DNA from: Paludibacteraceae bacterium
GTDB lineage: Bacteria > Bacteroidota > Bacteroidia > Bacteroidales > Paludibacteraceae
NCBI GenBank assembly: GCA_017517845.1
Contig: JAFWXW010000034.1
Span: forward strand, 1-33,158
DNA length: 33,158 nt
Direction of reading: 5' to 3'
The notes beneath the pieces were generated by a model, which saw only the letters and a program-made list of their open reading frames with translations, did not search any database and had not been told where the DNA came from. The position numbers and the translations under genes were made by a program. Positions 14,479 to 22,380 of this stretch are shown here, in pieces; positions within the stretch are counted from its first letter, which is position 1; each line of letters opens with the position of its first letter.

Positions 14479-16506
14479 ATGACAAAACTTATAAAATATT
14501 TTATTCCCTTTGTTTTTTGCCTATTTGCAATGCCAAACTTATTGGCAGACAAAGGGTTTTGGCACCCTGCATTTCTTCCAGATTCCATTGTTGAATACAT
14601 AGAAGAAGAAGGCGACATCACACTAGAAAATATTTACAATGCAGACTCCTTAAACAGTTTAAATAATTATGTGGTATATCTTAACAACGGATATACTGCT
14701 AGTTTAATTTCTAAATCTGGTCTTCTTTTATGCCCATACGACGCCATCAAACCATATATAAACAGTGTAGATTCACTAAAAAATGGTTTCTTAGCAGAAG
14801 AAATTTATTATGAAAAACCTATCTACAATCTTTCTGCTTTTTTTGACAACAAGCCAGACAGCGTTAGATTTGATGATATTCGTTTGGTATATGCTCCAAG
14901 TTTGTCATTGGCTGAGCCTAATATCAAAAATCAATATTCCAAAGACAAATACAATGCCAACTTTGTTCTGCTAAGAATATATGCAGACCGCGACAATAAG
15001 CACTCAAACTATAACAACATAAACCAACCATACGTTACAGATAGTTGTTTGACTATCGCTCGCCACTATCCCAACGAAGACGATTTTGTTTTCTACATGG
15101 GTTACCCAAATATAAGTGAAAGAAATCTTTCTTCTATAAATATTTATGAGAGAATCCAATTGGAAGATAGTGCAAAACTTATTGGTTATCAATTCCTTAC
15201 AGACTCTGCCATTTGTTTTTCTCACAAAGAGATAGCAGAAATCAAAAACAAAAAAGAAACTCTTATATACCCTACTCTTGTCAAAGAAAAACAGGAAAAA
15301 GAAAATGAGTTTAGAGTTTGGGCTGCCAATCACGAGATATTTGAATCTGCTTTGAGATATGCCAATAATGTTACGTTTATGAGAAAATATCTAGCAGAAA
15401 GAAGAAAATCTGGATTTTTGTACAATCTCAGCCAAACAATATTTGACAAATCTGTTATTCTTTCTATGGGAGAAATTCTTGTCACCATGACAGAAGAGAA
15501 TAAAATGACAATGTATGCAGAACTAGCCAAACTTTATGAAATTTATAATCCAGAAAGAGAAAAACTAGTTCTTAAACAAATGCTAGAGTTTTACAAAACA
15601 CATTGCGATAGCATATTTTTACCAAATGTTTATTCAGAAATTGACTTAAAATACAAAGGTAATATAGATAAATATCTAGACAAATTGTTTAAAAAGTCAT
15701 TTGTGACTAATGAAAAACGCTTTAACAAATATCTAGACAATCCCAAAGAAGAGGTATTTAACCAAGATATGATGATTGTTTTGTCTAAGGATATATTAAA
15801 ACATAAAACATTGGTTTATAACTACTTCCATAGTTTTGACGAAGACATGGAGAAGGCTTATAAGCTATATACCGAGGGTTGTTTAATACTAAATTCAGAT
15901 TTTTATCATGCTCCAGATGCCGATTATTCACTCCGAATGGGATATGGAACAGTTAGCTCACACAGAAATAATCCTTCATTTACAGTATCTGCTATTTCAT
16001 ATTTAGGTGATATAAATGTAGTTTCTATTCTAGAAGGAGAAGCATTAGACTCATTAACCTATAGCCAACTAACTGATGCAGACAGCATTAGGACTAGTTT
16101 CCTTACCACCTGTGATGCCCCACTATTTAGAATGGGAGAACCTGTATTTAATCTAAAAGGTGAAATCATAGGTATGCTAACATCTGGAAATGAAGAAGCA
16201 GAATTAAATAATTATATGTATCATGAAAGTTTCCGCACTATAGCCACAGACATCAATTATTTAATGTATTTGTTGGACAATGCAGAAGCAGACAATATAT
16301 TAAATGAAATAATCCTAGGAGAAGAAGAAAAGATCATTGATATAGAATACTTTACACCAGTAGATTCACTATTAATCCCAAATGATTCATTAATGATTCT
16401 TAATGATTCGCTTTTGATGCTAAATGATTCACTAAGAGCGTTGAACGATTCGCTGATGATTAATGCAGATTCGGTTGCGATAGATAGTTTACAAGTTAGG
16501 AGTTAG
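14479..16506 (+). CDS. Exported S46-peptidase-like protein lacking catalytic residues
   Basis: The 675-residue protein has a signal peptide (to about residue 23, before DKGFW) and resembles S46 dipeptidyl-peptidases (DPP7/DPP11) in length and landmarks: DKGFWHPAFLP at the start, NNGYTASLISKSGLLL (about 69-84), NANFVLLRIYAD (159-170), GEPVFNLKGEIIGM (553-566) and FRTIATDINYLMYLLD near the end. At each expected catalytic position the residue differs: the NHH segment reads PYD (86-88), the Asp of TGDF reads Asn161, and the Ser of GNSGSP reads Glu554. Residues 629-671 are heptapeptide repeats of DSLxxLN. I chose ATG 14479; an upstream TTG (14458) lies in the promoter box. The stop lies in a heptamer array that also precedes pdxB. 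Function unknown; activity as a peptidase is unlikely. Confidence 0.75.
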   Translation: MTKLIKYFIPFVFCLFAMPNLLADKGFWHPAFLPDSIVEYIEEEGDITLENIYNADSLNSLNNYVVYLNNGYTASLISKSGLLLCPYDAIKPYINSVDSLKNGFLAEEIYYEKPIYNLSAFFDNKPDSVRFDDIRLVYAPSLSLAEPNIKNQYSKDKYNANFVLLRIYADRDNKHSNYNNINQPYVTDSCLTIARHYPNEDDFVFYMGYPNISERNLSSINIYERIQLEDSAKLIGYQFLTDSAICFSHKEIAEIKNKKETLIYPTLVKEKQEKENEFRVWAANHEIFESALRYANNVTFMRKYLAERRKSGFLYNLSQTIFDKSVILSMGEILVTMTEENKMTMYAELAKLYEIYNPEREKLVLKQMLEFYKTHCDSIFLPNVYSEIDLKYKGNIDKYLDKLFKKSFVTNEKRFNKYLDNPKEEVFNQDMMIVLSKDILKHKTLVYNYFHSFDEDMEKAYKLYTEGCLILNSDFYHAPDADYSLRMGYGTVSSHRNNPSFTVSAISYLGDINVVSILEGEALDSLTYSQLTDADSIRTSFLTTCDAPLFRMGEPVFNLKGEIIGMLTSGNEEAELNNYMYHESFRTIATDINYLMYLLDNAEADNILNEIILGEEEKIIDIEYFTPVDSLLIPNDSLMILNDSLLMLNDSLRALNDSLMINADSVAIDSLQVRS

Positions 16507-16532
16507 GAGTTAGGAGTTAGGAGTTAGGAGTT
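16494..16532. repeat. Perfect heptamer array between the S46-like gene and pdxB
   Basis: Five perfect copies of AGTTAGG plus AGTT, directly followed by the pdxB start ATG. It encodes the last residues and stop of the upstream gene (16504-16506) and offers several GGAG sequences; the one at 16520-16523 is 9 nt before the pdxB start. Confidence 0.93.
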
Positions 16533-17477
16533 ATGAAGATTGTTGCGGATTCATATATACCTTTTTTAAAAGGACTATTAGACGATGTAGCCCATGTAGA
16601 ATATTTACCACCTTCTGAAATCACTGCAGAGGCGGTAAAAGACGCTGATGCAATGATTATAAGAACTCGCACCAAGTGTAATGCAGCTTTGTTGTCTGAG
16701 AGTAAGGTGAAATTTATTGCAACAGCAACCATTGGTTACGACCATATAGACACTGCCTATTGTGCAGAAAAAGGAATTTCATGGACCAACTGCCCTGGGT
16801 GCAATGCAGATAGTGTTAATAACTATATTTATGCAGCCCTTACCACTGTTTTTGAAGAAAATTTAAAGGACAAAACCATTGGTATAATAGGTGTAGGAAA
16901 CGTAGGTAGTCGTGTAGCAAGCATGGCAGAGAAAATGGGAATGAAGGTTTTATTAAACGACCCTCCCCGTGCCGAGAAAGAAGGTCCAGAAATGTTTGTT
17001 TCACTGCGTGAAATTCAGGAAAAAGCAGCTATTATTACCATTCACACACCGTTAAATAAAGAAACTTTTCATCTAGTGAATGATGCATTTTTAGATGCTT
17101 GCAAAAATACACCCCTCATTATCAATGCAGCACGAGGCGAAGTTTGTGACACTTTAAGTTTGCTCAATTACAAAGGTGAAATTATTCTAGACTGTTGGGA
17201 AAATGAACCTAATATAAATCTAGATTTACTCAGAAAGGTTATCATAGGCACTCCACACATTGCAGGTTATTCAGTAGATGGCAAAGCCAATGGAACTCGC
17301 ATGGCAGTGGAAGCAGTTTGCAAGTTTTTTGGCATCGAAAAGACCATTCACATAGAAGTTCCAGGAGAAAAAGGAATACCTTATTATATAAAGGGTGAGA
17401 GTGTTGCTCTAAAAGCACACCCTGAACTTTTTGAAAGTTTTAGGAATAATTATCCAATCCGCAGGGATAATATATAA
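16533..17477 (+). CDS. pdxB: 4-phosphoerythronate dehydrogenase
   Basis: PdxB oxidises 4-phosphoerythronate in the DXP-dependent route to pyridoxal phosphate (vitamin B6). The 314-residue protein shows the D-2-hydroxyacid dehydrogenase layout: IIRTRTKCN and ATIGYDHIDT in the catalytic domain, the nucleotide-binding GIIGVGNVGSRVA (about 112-124), INAARGEVCD with the catalytic Arg, DCWENEP with the Glu, and TPHIAGYSVDGKANGT with the His. The last motif is diagnostic of PdxB. It is shorter than E. coli PdxB (378 residues) because the C-terminal dimerisation domain is reduced, though the end FRNNYPIRRDN is kept. The start codon directly follows a heptamer array whose GGAG copies are the only ribosome-binding-like sequences. 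Confidence 0.93.
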   Translation: MKIVADSYIPFLKGLLDDVAHVEYLPPSEITAEAVKDADAMIIRTRTKCNAALLSESKVKFIATATIGYDHIDTAYCAEKGISWTNCPGCNADSVNNYIYAALTTVFEENLKDKTIGIIGVGNVGSRVASMAEKMGMKVLLNDPPRAEKEGPEMFVSLREIQEKAAIITIHTPLNKETFHLVNDAFLDACKNTPLIINAARGEVCDTLSLLNYKGEIILDCWENEPNINLDLLRKVIIGTPHIAGYSVDGKANGTRMAVEAVCKFFGIEKTIHIEVPGEKGIPYYIKGESVALKAHPELFESFRNNYPIRRDNI

Positions 17478-17597
17478 TTCCTAATTGCCTAACTGCGATT
17501 GTTGGCTGCGTTCGGCATAGTTCAAGTAAACTTGACTCTGCTCTCACTTGCACAACAATTCCTAATTATTCACTAACGTTCATCAATACGTTCTAAT
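17474..17597. repeat. Heptamer-flanked intergenic repeat element, copy C
   Basis: The left flank is AATTCCT-AATTGCC-TAACT (17478-17495). The core shares GCGATT, TTGGCTGCGTT, CGGCATAG and ACTCTGCTCTCACTTGCACAA with copy B. The right flank is AATTCCTAATTATT (about 17558-17571). The hairpin is TCAAGT-AA-ACTTGA (17522-17535). A segment like GTTCATCAATACGTT, in the core of A and B, here lies after the right flank. It fills the gap between pdxB and truA. Confidence 0.82.
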
Positions 17598-17601
17598 TAA
17601 T

Positions 17602-18330
17602 ATGCGTTATTTTATAACACTATCGTACAATGGAAAAAACTATCATGGTTGGCAAATACAGCCCAATGGTAGTAGTGTACAAGAGACTATAGAAAAAGCT
17701 CTTAGCACCATTTTGCGAAGTGATATTAGCATTGTAGGAGCTGGCAGAACAGACACGGGTGTGCATGCAAAAAAGATGATTGCCCATTTTGATACTGATA
17801 TAGAAATAAATACTACAGAACTTCCACGCAGACTAAATTGTTTTCTCCCATCTGATATTGCTATACAAAAAATAGAACCCGTAGCAGACGACCTTCATGC
17901 CCGTTTTAGTGCTACCAAACGCAGTTATGAATATCATTTAGTTACAGAAAAAGATGTTTTCTGCACAGAAACTGCATATTTTTACCCTGGAGTGCTAGAC
18001 TTTGATGCTATGAATGAGGCTGCCAGCAAATTATTCAACTACATAGATTTTACTAGTTTTAGCAAACTACACACAGATGTAAAAACCAATAATTGCACTA
18101 TTTACGAAGCTCGTTGGGAACAAGTTTCACCTTCTCATTGGATATTCCACATTAGTGCAGACCGTTTCCTTAGGAATATGGTTCGTGCCATAGTAGGAAC
18201 ACTTCTTATGGTAGGAACAAAGAAAATTTCAGTAGATGGTTTTTGCCAAATAATTGAATCCAAAGACCGCTGCAAAGCTGGCACCTCTGCCCCCGCCCAC
18301 GGACTATACTTAACAGAAGTAGTATATTAG
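17602..18330 (+). CDS. truA: tRNA pseudouridine(38-40) synthase
   Basis: TruA converts uridines 38-40 in the anticodon arm of many tRNAs to pseudouridine. The 242-residue protein begins with the typical RYFITLSYNGKNYHGWQIQP, has the catalytic Asp in GAGRTDTGVHA (about residue 51), and further family segments HARFSATKRSYEY, FTSFSK and DRFLRNMVRAIVGTLL. Length and motifs are complete. Repeat element C occupies the 124 bp before it. Its stop codon overlaps, on the opposite strand, the stop codon of the small convergent gene (shared TTAG at 18327-18330), leaving no room for a terminator between them. Confidence 0.96.
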   Translation: MRYFITLSYNGKNYHGWQIQPNGSSVQETIEKALSTILRSDISIVGAGRTDTGVHAKKMIAHFDTDIEINTTELPRRLNCFLPSDIAIQKIEPVADDLHARFSATKRSYEYHLVTEKDVFCTETAYFYPGVLDFDAMNEAASKLFNYIDFTSFSKLHTDVKTNNCTIYEARWEQVSPSHWIFHISADRFLRNMVRAIVGTLLMVGTKKISVDGFCQIIESKDRCKAGTSAPAHGLYLTEVVY

Positions 18331-18548
18331 TTAGAAGTTTGATTATATTCACCCCATATTTCTTCCGCTAAATATTTATCACTGCGACAATGCAAATCTG
18401 CAATCCCCTCTTCTATCATATTAGCGGTTTCTGATTGATAATACATATCTGTTGCTTCATCAATCGAGATATTATACATTTCACTCAAACACAATATTAT
18501 TCTAGCACACTGATTGCTCTTTATTATTTGTTTAGAATCTTCACTCAT
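18327..18548 (-). CDS. Small protein, third gene of the DUF3990-type module
   Basis: A 73-residue hydrophilic protein; I do not recognise a named family with confidence. Its core IILCLSEMYNISIDEATDMYYQSE followed by an acidic helix looks like the small helical proteins encoded beside DUF3990 genes. I chose the ATG at 18548 (MSEDSKQI) because it overlaps the end of the DUF3990-like gene as ATGA, the same coupling as between the first two genes; the frame is open to 18608 but that adds only residues overlapping the neighbour. It is acidic and could be a partner or antidote of the middle protein, but this is inference from position and size only. Confidence 0.65.
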   Translation of the reverse strand: MSEDSKQIIKSNQCARIILCLSEMYNISIDEATDMYYQSETANMIEEGIADLHCRSDKYLAEEIWGEYNQTSN

Positions 18549-19018
18549 AGTTCTTGACTTTCTATAAAGGTAAGGCATTCTTTTAACATTCTTTCTGAAC
18601 GTATACAATATTGAATATTTGGTTTCTCAAATTGTAAAAGTCCCAAGGCTTCTTCTTGAGATATTTCACCCATAAAGTATCTATCTAAAGTTATAATAAC
18701 TCTATCATTTGCTATTCCCCCTATTATCATATCATAATCACCAACGTCATTTCCATCTCTACATTGGGCAACAAAATCTAACCATTCAACGTTATAACTT
18801 TCAAATTTCTTTATATTCCATTTACTATCATCATCTACCTTCAATTCATATGTATTAAGCCAAGCAGATTTTCCTCTTCTTTTAAATCTCTGTGCATATC
18901 TAAAGGCTTGATCATATAATGTTGTAAGATAAAACCCAGAACCAAAGTCTAAGAACTTACGTGAATGCGTTGTATCTGGCTTTTCTACTATAACATAAGA
19001 CGAATGGTACAGTTTCAT
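18545..19018 (-). CDS. DUF3990-like protein (possible ADP-ribosyltransferase fold)
   Basis: The 157-residue protein matches my memory of the DUF3990 family: start MKLYHSSYVIVEKPDTTHSRK, then LDFGSGFYLTTLYDQAFRYA, then a late segment YDMIIGGIANDRV and EKPNIQYCIRSE. Pfam groups this family, as I recall, with ADP-ribosyltransferase-like folds; the conserved YHSS and GSGFYLT segments would correspond to the His and Tyr motifs of that fold. No activity is shown by the sequence. It lies between two small genes, each overlapping it by 4 bp (ATGA), on the strand opposite to its large neighbours. The arrangement resembles a toxin-antitoxin or similar accessory module. Confidence 0.75.
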   Translation of the reverse strand: MKLYHSSYVIVEKPDTTHSRKFLDFGSGFYLTTLYDQAFRYAQRFKRRGKSAWLNTYELKVDDDSKWNIKKFESYNVEWLDFVAQCRDGNDVGDYDMIIGGIANDRVIITLDRYFMGEISQEEALGLLQFEKPNIQYCIRSERMLKECLTFIESQEL

Positions 19019-19233
19019 ACTTCTAACACTCCTTTCTCTTTCATATATTCTGTTAAATCTTCTACTAAATAACGTGAACTAAAAGTATGAAGTACATCGT
19101 ACGAAGGAATTATATATTCATCCAAAATACCTGAATATTTTAGACGTCTATATACTTCTTGTTGAGGCAACTTTAAAAACAATGATAATTTACCTATACA
19201 AAACGTAACAAATTCAAGTGATTTTCTATCCAT
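19015..19233 (-). CDS. DUF3791-like small protein, first gene of the module
   Basis: A 72-residue protein with the pattern I associate with DUF3791: VTFCIGKLSLFLKLPQQEVYRRL, then a short turn, then IPSYDVLHTFSSRYLVEDLTEYMKEKG. The LH pair and the VEDLTEY ending are the recognisable parts. Proteins of this type are often found beside DUF3990 genes. No catalytic motif is visible, and the size and helical character would suit an antidote or adaptor. It leads the three-gene module, with a promoter box about 20 bp upstream. Confidence 0.7.
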   Translation of the reverse strand: MDRKSLEFVTFCIGKLSLFLKLPQQEVYRRLKYSGILDEYIIPSYDVLHTFSSRYLVEDLTEYMKEKGVLEV

Positions 19234-19252
19234 TTCTTCACACTAATTTTTA

Positions 19253-19260
19253 CAAAAATA
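19253..19260 (-). promoter_or_regulatory. Promoter -7 box for the DUF3990-type module
   Basis: TATTTTTG on the minus strand, 20 bp before the first start codon. The -33 element is weak. Confidence 0.45.
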
Positions 19261-19405
19261 AAAATATTCTTTGTAAACGGAATATTTTATCAAACATTTC
19301 TTTACATTATTCCTTATTTTTTACAAAAGTACAAATAAAACTAATGCAACACTAAACTTATTTATCCATTACAAACACTTTCCAAACGTTAAATAAGCGA
19401 CATCG

Positions 19406-19437
19406 TTTGCAGGTTACATTTTTTTTACGTAACTTTG
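19406..19437 (+). promoter_or_regulatory. Alpha-amylase promoter
   Basis: TTTG (19406-19409), 20-bp spacer, TAACTTTG (19430-19437): a full Bacteroidota-type promoter. The leader would be about 38 nt. Confidence 0.75.
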
Positions 19438-19481
19438 TACCAAATTTGGATTTAATTTAAACCTAATTATATTTTTTAACT

Positions 19482-22190
19482 ATGAAAAAGATTACTTTAT
19501 TATTAGGAGCATTCCTAATGTCTTGTGCATCTCTGCTAGCACAAGCTCCTTCAAATGCTCCAGACGTAATGCTACAAGGTTTCTATTGGGACTCATTCGC
19601 GAATGGGAGCTATGGGAATACCACTTGGGCTACACTACAATCACAAGTAGAAGAACTCTCAGAATCTTTCGACCTAGTATGGCTTCCACCATCAGGGAAA
19701 GCTAGCAGCAAACCTAGTACAGGCTACGACCCTAAAAAATGGAGCGACCAAAATAGTTCATGGGGTACTGTAACCGAGTTAAAAGCACTGATTGCAGCAT
19801 TCAAAGCAAATGGTACTCGTTGCGTTGCAGACATAGTTATTAACCACCGTAATGGAAATTACCATTGGGGCGACTTTGAGAATGAAACTTTTGGTTCTCA
19901 AACATACACACTATATCCTAGCGGACAATTTATATGCAGCGACGACGAAGTAAGAAATCAACCTGATGAAGTTGTTCCAACTGGAGCTAAGGATGCTGGT
20001 TATGAAACGGTATGCGATGCTTCTGGAGGTTATTGTGCTTCACGTGACCTAGACCATAGCAATGCTTACCTACAAAAAACCATAAAAGCCTACTTATGTT
20101 GGCTTAAAGATGAAATAGGTTATGACGGTTGGCGTTATGACCTTGTAAAAGGTTATTTAGGCAAATACACTGCTATGTATAATGATGCAGCTAATGCCTA
20201 TATGTCTGTAGGCGAATACTGGGATTACAACTATGGAGGAGTTGAATATTGGATTAAAGAGACCAACTATAAATCAATGGCATTCGACTTCCCTATGAAA
20301 TACTCAGCATTGAATGATGCTCTTTCTAAAGGGAATTACCAAGGCATGGCTAGCAGTACTTACAACGTTCCACAAGGCCTATGCGGTGCAGACAACATGA
20401 AACGTTACTCTGTAACATTTGTTGACAACCACGATACATTCCGTGACCACAACAAATACAATGGACCAAGTTGGGAACAAGCTAATGCATACATTCTTTC
20501 TGCTCCTGGTATTCCTTGCGTATTCTGGCCTCACTGGGTAAGTTGCAAAAAGGATATCAAAGCTATGATTAAAGCACGTAAAGCTGTAGGTGAACACAGC
20601 CAATCTAAATGTACTACAGAAGGTACTTGCGGAAGCTACTACAAATGTACAACTACTGGTACTAAAGGTACTCTTATCTGCTTTATCGGTGGTGGTTGGC
20701 AAGAACCTGCAGGTTACACCAAAGCATGTAGCGGTAATGGTTGGGCATATTACACAAGTACTGGTGTTACTATAGACCCAACTCCAACACCTGATCCAAC
20801 TCCTACTCCAACACCAGACCCAACACCTGGAACTACAGGATATAGTCTTTTAGTTAATGGAACAGATCTATACAATATGACAGACGAAGGTGCATGGGAT
20901 ATGGACCAATCATACAACCAATTCTCACTTACAGGTGTATCTTTAAAATCTGGTGATACATTTGTATTCTACAACAACTCAAACGGAGAAACTTGGGGTA
21001 GTGTAACTGTAGACCCTGCAAGTGTTGCAGGAATCAGTGGTACTGGTACAAACTTCAGTGTTAGTGCAGATGGATGTTACTCTGTATACTTAAAACTAAA
21101 ATACCAAGCTGATAATGTTTACTTTGGTACAGGTTCAGATTGCGGTAGCGTAACTCCTACTCCAACACCAACTCCAGATCCAGACCCAACTCCTACACCT
21201 GATCCAACTCCTACTCCAGACCCAACACCTGGAGGTACAGGTTATAGCATATTAGTTAATGGAACAGATCTATACAATATGACAGACGAAGGTGCATGGG
21301 ACATGGATCAAACATACAACCAATTCTCACTTACAGGTGTAGCTTTAAAATCTGGTGATACATTTGTATTCTACAACAACTCAAACGGAGAAACTTGGGG
21401 AAGTGTAACAGTAGACCCTGCAAGTATTACTGACATCACAGGTTCTGGCACAGACTTCAGTGTTAGTTCAGATGGATGTTATTCTGTATACCTAAAACTA
21501 AAATACCAAGCTGATAATGTTTACTTTGGTACAGGTTCAGATTGCGGTAGCGTAACTCCTACTCCAATACCAACTCCAGATCCAACACCAGATCCAACAC
21601 CTGGTCTTTCAACAGACTACTACCTAATTGGTTACATCAATGGTGCTGATTATGCAAGTGGAGAAACTGATTGGAATATTACTGGCGACTATAAATTTGT
21701 TAATGGAAAAGTAACAGTAGAATTTACAGAAGAATCATACGTTTATGTAAAAACTGGTGACCTAAGCGGTTGGTTTATGGCAAAAGAATATGTATTACCT
21801 AACGAATCGGGAGCATCTGGCGTACTTTACAATACAGCAAACGAAACAACAGCCATGGAAAAAGTTGGTGTACCAGCTGGCACTGTAACATTTACCCTAG
21901 TAGAAAATGCTAACGGTTCATTAACATTGTCATACACAACAGGTGCTTCTGCAATCATCGAAGCTGAAGCAGTTAATATGACAATCTACCCTAACCCAAC
22001 AAGTGATTTCATCACAATCAGCTGCGACGAAGCTATTGAAGAAGTAGTTATCAACGCAATCAACGGTAGCGAAGTTATCAGAACAAACTCTAACCAAGTT
22101 GACCTATCTGCTCTAACTCCTTCAATGTACTTCGTAAACGTAATGTTACAAAACGGCGACGTTGTAAGAAGCAAAGTTATTCGTAAATAA
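19482..22190 (+). CDS. Secreted GH13 alpha-amylase with repeated modules and T9SS sorting domain
   Basis: The 902-residue protein hydrolyses alpha-1,4-glucan links in starch outside the cell. After a signal peptide (to about residue 21) comes the GH13 domain (about 26-430) with all four motifs: DIVINHR, GWRYDLVKG with nucleophile Asp220, VGEYWD with acid/base Glu245, and FVDNHD with Asp318. A Pro-Thr-Asp linker leads to two nearly identical modules (about 453-560 and 587-694, starting GYSLLVNGTDLYNMTDEG or GYSILVNG), each followed by another DPTPTP linker. A third beta-rich module (about 710-825) follows. Residues about 831-902 (MTIYPNPTSDFITI to YFVNVMLQNGDVVRSKVIRK) form a type A T9SS sorting domain, so it is exported through the type IX system. 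The C-terminal modules may bind starch, but I do not recognise their family. Confidence 0.93.
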   Translation: MKKITLLLGAFLMSCASLLAQAPSNAPDVMLQGFYWDSFANGSYGNTTWATLQSQVEELSESFDLVWLPPSGKASSKPSTGYDPKKWSDQNSSWGTVTELKALIAAFKANGTRCVADIVINHRNGNYHWGDFENETFGSQTYTLYPSGQFICSDDEVRNQPDEVVPTGAKDAGYETVCDASGGYCASRDLDHSNAYLQKTIKAYLCWLKDEIGYDGWRYDLVKGYLGKYTAMYNDAANAYMSVGEYWDYNYGGVEYWIKETNYKSMAFDFPMKYSALNDALSKGNYQGMASSTYNVPQGLCGADNMKRYSVTFVDNHDTFRDHNKYNGPSWEQANAYILSAPGIPCVFWPHWVSCKKDIKAMIKARKAVGEHSQSKCTTEGTCGSYYKCTTTGTKGTLICFIGGGWQEPAGYTKACSGNGWAYYTSTGVTIDPTPTPDPTPTPTPDPTPGTTGYSLLVNGTDLYNMTDEGAWDMDQSYNQFSLTGVSLKSGDTFVFYNNSNGETWGSVTVDPASVAGISGTGTNFSVSADGCYSVYLKLKYQADNVYFGTGSDCGSVTPTPTPTPDPDPTPTPDPTPTPDPTPGGTGYSILVNGTDLYNMTDEGAWDMDQTYNQFSLTGVALKSGDTFVFYNNSNGETWGSVTVDPASITDITGSGTDFSVSSDGCYSVYLKLKYQADNVYFGTGSDCGSVTPTPIPTPDPTPDPTPGLSTDYYLIGYINGADYASGETDWNITGDYKFVNGKVTVEFTEESYVYVKTGDLSGWFMAKEYVLPNESGASGVLYNTANETTAMEKVGVPAGTVTFTLVENANGSLTLSYTTGASAIIEAEAVNMTIYPNPTSDFITISCDEAIEEVVINAINGSEVIRTNSNQVDLSALTPSMYFVNVMLQNGDVVRSKVIRK
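20838..21562 (+). repeat. Direct repeat of an amylase accessory module
   Basis: Copy 1 (20838-21160) and copy 2 (21240-21562) are offset by 402 bp and nearly identical at the DNA level, with long exact blocks such as AATGGAACAGATCTATACAA. The linkers between and after them are short DPTPTP-type repeats. Confidence 0.92.
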
Positions 22191-22210
22191 CAAAACTCTA
22201 TAAAACTTTG

Positions 22211-22242
22211 AAAAGCGGTGTAATTTTACACCGCTTTTTTTT
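22211..22242 (+). terminator. Terminator after the amylase gene
   Basis: Perfect 13-bp stem AAAAGCGGTGTAA/TTACACCGCTTTT followed by a run of T, 20 bp after the stop codon. Confidence 0.95.
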
Positions 22243-22262
22243 GTCACTACACAAAAAAGTAG

Positions 22263-22270
22263 TAAATTTG
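22263..22270 (+). promoter_or_regulatory. rho promoter -7 box
   Basis: TAAATTTG fits TAnnTTTG. It predicts a leader of about 104 nt before the start at 22381. The leader holds the hairpin ACAAGAG/CTCTTGT (22284-22306). Confidence 0.65.
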
Positions 22271-22350
22271 CATAACTTTAAAAACAAGAGCCTACTACAC
22301 TCTTGTAATTCAATAATATATAATAACAAAATCTTATTTTATTCCCCTCC

Positions 22351-22371
22351 ACTTTGCATAAAGTGCAAAGT
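22351..22371 (+). promoter_or_regulatory. Hairpin just before the rho start codon
   Basis: Perfect 8-bp stem ACTTTGCA/TGCAAAGT with a 5-base loop, ending 9 nt before the ATG. It could affect ribosome access or be a target for autoregulation. Confidence 0.45.
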
Positions 22372-22380
22372 TCAATATTT

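Noticed and set aside
14424-14621. 66-residue N-terminal extension of the ABC-F protein
   Set aside because: It overlaps the divergent S46-like gene and both promoters; the protein family starts at MVSYLQIEGL (14423).
18327-19233. Integrated mobile element carrying the DUF3990-type module
   Set aside because: No integrase, transposase or flanking direct repeats were found; only the module itself looks accessory.
22354-22380. Earlier ATG for Rho
   Set aside because: It lies in a hairpin and the nine added residues do not supply the missing N-terminal domain.
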